64,000 nt of DNA from assembly GCA_963969595.1 (NCBI GenBank), contig OZ018408.1:24239823-24303822 (forward strand). Reading direction: 5' to 3'. Both the position numbers and the translations under genes were made by a program. Position 1 is the stretch's first letter; the number at the start of each line of letters is the position of its first letter. Positions 57,708 through 64,000 of this stretch are shown in pieces. A model generated the notes under the pieces. That model was not told the origin of the DNA. It saw only the letters and a program-made list of their open reading frames with translations, and made no database searches. The stretch comes from Neckera pumila (Eukaryota > Streptophyta > Bryopsida > Hypnales > Neckeraceae).

Positions 57708-58576
57708 ACTCTATATATACAAATGGGGTGGTAGGAGGTAGAACAATCCATGTGGGATAAATAAATTAGAATTTGTAGTTTCTCAATTACTCATAGTTAA
57801 GTCAAAAACAAACATTAGAGGAGTTTTGGGGGCCTTGGAAGATTGTTTTAGGTCCGTTCTCTGGTCTACCCAGATTTAGGGAACGACGGTACGGGCGTGT
57901 TAGATTTTTTTCCAAAATTAAAAGAATTTTTTTTTTATCAAAATATCATTTTAACCAATTTTTTATTTTTTTTTCAAAATGACGTGGTAGTTTCTTGGCC
58001 ATGTCAGCTTGGCCATTTGGCAACGTGCTAGCATTCCTGCAGAGTTCCCACAGTCCGAGAACTTGCAGTCTTTTAGAAGGCCCAAAACTCCTCTAATGGA
58101 ATTGTGTTAAAAGTATAATTTTAGATCTCATTTAAGCATAATAGAATAACTATTCTCAAAAAACTTTGAACTAAAAAAAGTTGGTGAATGAAGATAAATT
58201 TGCTTTCAAAAATCCGTTTAGAATTTTGAATCTCCAATCAAAAGTTATAGACAAATTAGAGAGAGGGATTAGAATGGACATTTTCTTTAACATTTTAAAA
58301 AATCCTCTCTCAAATTTGTCCATAACTTTTGATCGGAGATTCAAAATGCCAAATGGATTTTTGGAGGTGAAATTTATTTTCCTTAACCAAATTTTTTCAG
58401 TTCAAAGTTTTTGAGAAAAGTTATTTTACTATGCCTAAATGAGGTCTGAAATTCTATTTCTTAACACCCTTATTTGTTTTTGACTTAACTATGAGCGATT
58501 GAGAAACTACAAATTTCAATTTATATATCCCACATGGGTTGTTCTACCTCTTACCATCCCATGTGTATATAAAGAG
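57708..58576. mobile_element. Foldback element K, copy 2, with nested MITE
   Basis: The arms match each other and copy 1 at 51655. ACAAATGGGGTGGTAGGAGG is mirrored by CCTCTTACCATCCCATGTGT. The left arm is split by the CATTAG MITE at 57813-58098. Confidence 0.8.
57813..58098. mobile_element. CATTAG-family MITE (286 bp), TTAA empty site
   Basis: CATTAGAGGAGTTTTGGGGG to CCCAAAACTCCTCTAATG. This is the undisturbed counterpart of 28207-29496: TTAA at 57951-57954 is single here and duplicated around a TTAA element there. TGACGTGGT / GCCATGTCA lie at 57980-58006. Confidence 0.8.
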
Positions 58577-59086
58577 CTTCTCTTATCACTTGAGAACACA
58601 AAACATGTATGACAATCACATCAAAGTGATGTAATTAAAGCATTGAGATAATTGATCTCTATGAATTGATTAACATTTTGAATAAGTTTGCTATTTTATT
58701 TACAATTTTATTTCAAAATACTTAATTTTCCATTAACCGCAATGTACAGTTGCGACCTTGTAATTGATCCAAGAACCTTGTTGAGCTCTGACAAATTTTG
58801 CCAAGTGTCCTTATAATTATTGATTTGGTGTGGAATATACCACACCATTTCATCCCTCAGATGAAATGATGTGGTATATTTAACATCATTCCGTCTGGAG
58901 TAGGAAAAAATAATGACTGCTATTGAATGTTATGTTGTGTTATAAAAGCTAAGACGAATCTCTAGCTATTCTCAAAGCAAAATTTGGTTAATTCCATGCT
59001 ATTCTAGATCAATTAAATAAGTTAAAAACATCAACTGAACTACACATATGTGGTGATGAAATGTACACTTGCAGGCAAGCACTTAG
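58577..59086. other. Spacer with a 21-bp-arm hairpin
   Basis: 58834-58854 (AATATACCACACCATTTCATC) and 58860-58880 are inverted repeats with one mismatch and a 5-nt loop. The end of this stretch (58920-59085) matches 49440-49600, part of the segmental duplication. Confidence 0.6.
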
Positions 59087-59453
59087 AGCATCCCTACTCC
59101 AGAGATGGCCAAATGGTACGGCCAGGGAGCATTTGGTGCATGATTTGACCAAGCCTGGCCCATGTACCCCACGGCAACACGGGAAACTGGGTTTACAGGC
59201 CCCCAAAGTGCCACCTCATGAATGCCAACTTGGGAAAGACATTCATTAATGAAAAGGTCTCTCAAAACTTGTAAACAAAGATAAAATAGCCCATACCGAG
59301 TTGTAAGGCTCTTCATTTGGCCGGGTGCTCATCAAATTTGGCCGTGCCTGGCCATATTTTGGCCCTTGCTGTGCGTGCAGTGGGGCACGCATCATGGCCG
59401 GGCACGGCCATTTGCCCATTTTGAGCCACTTGTTGAGTTGAAGTGGGGATGCT
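59087..59453 (-). mobile_element. MITE-like element Q, copy 2
   Basis: AGCATCCCTACTCCAGAG to GTTGAAGTGGGGATGCT, 367 bp, reverse-oriented relative to 54913-55286. Shared blocks are 'cattaatgaaaaggtctctcaaaac' and 'aaatgaagagcc'-type words. Confidence 0.75.
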
Positions 59454-60371
59454 TTTAAGCTTACTTGTAAGTTACTGGTATTGTCAAAATATAAGTTAAT
59501 TAATATTAGCATGGAAGTACCACAAATGAGACTTCTCAACTGCTTCATGCAGCAATAGAGATCTAATATTGGACGTAAGTTAAGGTATTTACTCTGAGTT
59601 TATTGATTTTAACTTAATTAGGGTAGCCATGACATGCATGTCTAAGGTTAGGTGGGCAAGGGATGCTCTTCACCTAGAAGCTAAGCCAAGTTGTTGTGTA
59701 AGAGGTCTAAAATTCTCACTTGTGATGGGACAAAAGGTTGAAATTTGTACAATTGGTTGCAAGGGGAATGACTTAGCCTTTAGGTGTAAAGCATCTCTAA
59801 AATAGTATGCTCTTAAAGCAACCTTTCAAAAGCTGATTGCATTTGGAAGAAGCTAAACTCCTTGAAACCGTTTTCAATAAATTTTTGTAGGAAGAAAAAT
59901 GGAATTGGTATGTAACCTTTATTTTTTGGACCTTCATGGAATTAATTATAAATTTTTGAAGTTGAAATTAAGGGATCATTGAAAGTGCCCCTTTCCTGAA
60001 AATGTACACTATTGATACATTGAAGAAAGCTCGGAAGAAAGAAAAATGTACCTTTGTGTTAGAGGTCACTTCTGGAGCACCCTACCTTACCCCCTAATCC
60101 ACCTCTTTTTGCTAGTGTGCCTAGTTATTATTATTAGCTTGGTCAAATTTTCATATTTTTTTATTGGTAAGTGAAAGGAGGTTTCAACACATCAAAGAAT
60201 GCGACATTTGGATATCTTTATGCACAAGTTACGAAGGGTCCAAGTTTTTTTTTTTTTATAGATCTTCTAAAATTGTATGCTTCTTCCATACAGAGACATA
60301 TTTATTTTGGAGATGCCACTCAATTAATTGTGGCAGTTTTGGGTAAGGTGTGATTTTGGAGAATAGCAACC
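59454..60371. repeat. Segmental duplication, copy II, right part
   Basis: Blocks in order match 51030-51260 ('caaaatataagttaattaatat', 'ggtatttactctg') and then 52805-53350. The 1.5-kb GAGCATCGCC element of copy I is missing here. Confidence 0.6.
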
Positions 60372-61313
60372 TTAACCCCTAAAAAGCCCATTGTCCCTTT
60401 GGGGGACAAATGGGATTTTGGGCAAATACCTACGGGCTGTTTTTTTGTCAAAATTTTTCAAAATTTTTTTTGAAAGATAAAAAAATTGCTAAGCTTTGTG
60501 GGAATATCATTTTTTTTTCAATCGGTGCTCAGGAAAAAAAGTTATGCCCAAATAAGCTCAAAACAGCCTTCCGGGGGGGGGGGGAGGGGGGCAGCAAAAA
60601 CAATTTTGCAATTTTTTTTTCTTTTCTTATTTTTTTTCTTATAGATTATATTTTTGTCTATTTGGAAAGCTTTGGTTCATTTCATTTGGATTTGTTATGT
60701 GAAAGTTATGGACAATCTTGCTTTTTGAGCGCTTAGAGCATCTTTCTAAAAACAATATCTTGTAGGATTCATTTCTAAATGCAATTTTTACAATTTTGCA
60801 AAAGAAATTTCCAAAGGTTTAGTGTTTTTTCTAGAATAATCTCACCATTGGAACTAGTGCTTTTTAATTCTATATAACAGATATTAATATTTTAGATTTT
60901 CCTTCTATCTCTTACCTACTTCTATTTAACAATTTTCTTAATAATGAAAATTAATTTTTTATTTATTTCTGTTTTCTCTAGACTCTCAACTCAATTCTCC
61001 AATCTCCATTATAAAGATTTAAAGCTCAAAACTTTGTAGTGCAAAACTTTTAAGTTTAAAATGTTCAAAGTCATAAAATCTAGTCCCGTAATGTGCTGAA
61101 AAATTTGTTTTTTCCACTTTAAACGCAAATATCTTGCAATCTGTGCGGTCAAAAATTTTGCAATTTTTTCCACACATTCTCATACTAGTTAGGTGTAAGA
61201 TCCTATGGTTAGATGAGCAAAAAAAAACATTTTGTAATTTTTATTCTTTGCTATAAAAATGGCAGTTTTGGGTGGTTTTTGGCAAAAAAGGCCTTGGGGC
61301 TTTTAGGGGTTAA
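60372..61313 (+). mobile_element. TTAA element, subfamily A, copy 8
   Basis: TTAACCCCTAAAAAGCCC to TTGGGGCTTTTAGGGGTTAA, 942 bp. It has an unusual G run of about 10 (60568-60577) and otherwise follows the 44817 copy. It is inserted in copy II of the segmental duplication; copy I lacks it. Confidence 0.9.
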
Positions 61314-61711
61314 ACTAGCCTATGGTGGAGCAAAATCATTGATTTTTCTTGTTGTCATTCTTCAAAGTATGAATTTGTTATGAGTTTTTGAAGTGTACTT
61401 TCCAATTAGAATCAAAGAGTATTTAGACTATCCCCAATCCATTAAAAAATGTAGCTATAATGGACATCTTATTCAACTAAAGCAATCACAATATTTCCTA
61501 ATATAGCCACAACATGAAGGCCTACAAAAGTCACTTTGTGTGATAAATTTATATTTAAAAGGTAGAAGTTTCTATTGCAACTTTCAAGAAAAAAATAGGC
61601 ATTATCATTAGTTGCTACCTTCCCAAAATAAATTGGGGTGTCAAAATTGCTACCTTCTCTAAAGTTTGATGTCTTAAGTTTCCACCTTCAAAGAAAATTA
61701 TTGTCAAAGTC
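61314..61711. repeat. X-related dispersed repeat
   Basis: Starts AAACTAGCCTATGGTGGAGC and shares 'gaagtgtac', 'agactatcccca' and 'aaagcaatcacaata' blocks with the X element at 32332 and with 53380-53470. Confidence 0.45.
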
Positions 61712-62349
61712 TTAACCCCTCTCCAAGGACAATTGTCTATTGAATGGACAATTGTAAATCCGGTAGGTACCTATGAAGTCAATTTTGATTGGATGCTCAC
61801 AAAATTTAGACACAAGGTATGAACATGTACCTTTTTAGTGAGAATCTAATTTTTTTCCGATTGGGTGCCCAAATCAAAAGTTATGCTACATTGAACTTTT
61901 CTGGCAGCTAGGGCAATTTGGAAATCTTTTAGGAATCTTTTGCAAAAATTCTTATAAACTTTTGAAATTTGGCATGTATGTAACTAATAAAATATAGCAT
62001 ACAATTGTACAAAAAAAAACTTAGTTCTCAAATCACATTCAAAGAGGAGTCAAACTTTGTTAGCTATGTTGGAGTGGTTTCAAAAAAAAACATTTTCTTC
62101 TAACTTCAAATCCTATTATCTTGCAATTTATGAGGAGTTATTATTCTCACTTCAAACATTATTATCTTTGAATCCATATAGTCAAATGGGCTGAAATCAT
62201 TTCGACACATGGCATTACTTGTTTATCACACTTTTTTACAGTTGGAATTTTATTTTTAAATTTTGAATTTTGAGTTTTTGACAATGCATCAAAAATTGGC
62301 AGTTTTGGACTTTTTCTCTTCCAAAACACCCTCCAGCCTTTAGGGGTTA
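61712..62349 (+). mobile_element. TTAA element, divergent short form (638 bp)
   Basis: TTAACCCCTCTCCAAGGACA at the left; CCAGCCTTTAGGGGTTAT at the right, with the last TTAA mutated. It keeps the 'ggtaggtacctatga' block and one AAAAGTTATG cassette (61877). Confidence 0.65.
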
Positions 62350-63798
62350 TTTCTTACAAATGCTCAAGCTTCAATATTGCCTCAAATCTATTAAAGTCTC
62401 TAAATAAACATCTACAATTGTCTAGGGATATGTCAATTTTGCTCTCAATATATGCGTTGGGAAAAATCAATCAACAAAAAAGAAATATAATTCACTAACC
62501 AATTGTAACATAATCCTGCATCCATACTTTTTCAAAATTCATGTACTAGATTAGAGATTTTTCCATTGGCATGCCTTCTATAAGTCATGAAAATTTAGAT
62601 TTTTTATGCAAAGATTTGGAACCATTGTAATTTTTTGCAGAAAAAGTGAAAAAAATTCACCTAGAATACAAAATTAGCCAAAATAATATGAAAATTTCAC
62701 CATGGATATAAATTATAGTAAAAAAATATTCTAGCATAAACAAAAATCATAAGTCATTCTATAATTAGAAAATTATTACATTGTGATAATAGGCACAAAA
62801 TTTAAATTACAGTAAAGTATTGAATTTTGGTCATTTTTGAAAATTTAAAATTGTTGTAGAAACTAGACTTCATTGTGTTTAGTTCATTAGTTGGATTAGT
62901 TTCAAAAAGCATCAATTTGAATGATGAATTTCAAATCTAGAGCACAGAACAAAAAATTGCCAAGTACACTATTACAAATCAATCTATGGTACACACACAT
63001 TTAAATTCACACAAAATATACAATTTCTAGATGATGATCCACTTTAGTATGTGAAAATGAAAAAGAGCAAGGGGATGACCATAGAAAAACTTGGTTGAAA
63101 ATTTGATGTCTTATATGCTCTAGTAGATTTGAATGTCATCTAAAAGTTGGATTTTGGCTCCTCAAGTGTTCCAAGGTTAACGTGGTTCTAAGTTGAGAAG
63201 CATACTCACCCAAATGACTTGCTATCTTGAACCTTTGGCTTTTTATCTTGCCTTCAACCTTGACATCCCTCTTGAATGGGATTTTGTTTTATGAAGGGGG
63301 ATAGTTTGTAAATATTAGGGAATCTTTATAAATTATCTTTGGTGTCAAAAGGATACTATTTCAAAAAATATTTGAGTTTCACAAATTTTTCTTTCATTTT
63401 TTGAGGATGGGATCATAGGACACCTAAATGCAAATGACACTATAAAATTTTTGCATCTGTATGGAGGACTTTGTCTTGGAAGGGTCACTACGCATGAAGG
63501 ACTTCATAAGCACTCCCTTCCTCTCCATTTTTTCCATTTATAAACTCAAGTCATTCAAGGTGTTCTTTAAAATCCCCCCAAAAGGAAATTTTTTCTTCAT
63601 TACCAAACAAAAATTGAAATGGCTTGAGATATGTAGATGCAAAGGAACAAAGAAAGTATGGTTATTCAAGTGTGTTAGTAGTAAGTTCTCTTACATTTTT
63701 TTCTTTAATCACTTTCAATAAATGGAAATTAATAGTCTCTAAACTTACTCTAAACTTTATCCATTCCTAAACCTTTTCAAGTACATAACAAAATTTCT
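62350..63798. other. AT-rich intergenic DNA, no gene supported
   Basis: The ORF at 63461-63721 (+) is rich in Phe/Lys/Ser with no recognisable domain. Nothing else identified. Confidence 0.35.
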
Positions 63799-63930
63799 CA
63801 TTAGGGGAAATTTGGGCCACTGGAAGACTGCGAGTTATCTTGCGTTTCCAAACTGCAAGAATGCAAGATAATTGCTGGCTGATGTGGTCGAGACAGAGCC
63901 ACATCATTTTGTTAAGGCAACTAAACATAG
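63799..63930. mobile_element. CATTAG-family MITE, left end
   Basis: CATTAGGGGAAATTTGGGCC then a hairpin (TTATCTTGCG / AATGCAAGATAA) and CTGATGTGG / GCCACATCA, as in 52406-52699. No right end is visible before the window ends. Confidence 0.55.
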
Positions 63931-64000
63931 AACCAACCTTATAAGACCTAAAGCACCATGGGCATGCATGCGCAAATGATCAAGAACTTTTGTACATTGA

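Overview
This window reads as nuclear DNA of a land plant. It is AT-rich and gene-poor, it carries three SAUR-type (small auxin-up RNA) genes, it has a spliced gene for a predicted plastid membrane protein, and it contains relics of a plant-type PIF/Harbinger transposase. The SAUR proteins have long acidic/serine-rich N-termini. That and the transposon-dominated landscape would suit a bryophyte or another non-seed plant, but the organism cannot be fixed from the sequence alone.

Genes: (1) 96-987 (-), a small two-exon gene for a possibly mitochondrial protein, with a TATA box near 1270. (2) 12961-14540 (+), a two-exon gene whose GT-AG splice gives a 147-residue predicted plastid protein with one membrane helix. 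(3) SAUR at 16113-16517 (-). (4) SAUR at 35534-36016 (-). (5) SAUR at 53689-54126 (+). SAURs 3 and 5 and about 1.1-1.3 kb of flanking DNA are inverted copies of each other, about 37 kb apart. The central SAUR (4) is a more distant paralogue with its own TATA box, a nearby TGTCTC element and a tandemly duplicated 3' flank.

Most of the rest is mobile DNA, much of it nested. The most striking component is a family of roughly 0.6-1.0 kb non-coding elements bounded by TTAA and with inverted ends CCCCTAAAGG. About fifteen copies or fragments are visible. Two paralogous empty sites (57951 and 56867) show one TTAA where filled sites have two. That is the target-duplication signature of piggyBac- or Kolobok-type transposons, which are not typical of land plants. 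A second superfamily of about 250-510 bp MITEs begins CATTAG, ends CTAATG and carries paired TGACGTGGC / GCCACGTCA-like motifs. Other families are TA-flanked CACAAAATAG MITEs, Stowaway-like and pogo-like MITEs, elements with GAGCATC ends, two large foldback elements, a family with TAAGGTA ends, and an inverted pair of dead Harbinger transposase fragments.

Layout: 1-1.3 kb gene 1; 1.3-12.6 kb repeats and the Harbinger inverted repeat; 12.6-16.6 kb gene 2 and the first SAUR; 16.6-32.8 kb MITEs and TTAA elements; 32.8-37.8 kb a GC-richer island around the central SAUR; 38-53.5 kb a dense nested transposon block; 53.5-54.9 kb the third SAUR; 54.9-64 kb a diverged duplicate of the 48.7-53.5 kb block with a different set of insertions. 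No rRNA, tRNA, CRISPR array or intact transposase gene was recognised.
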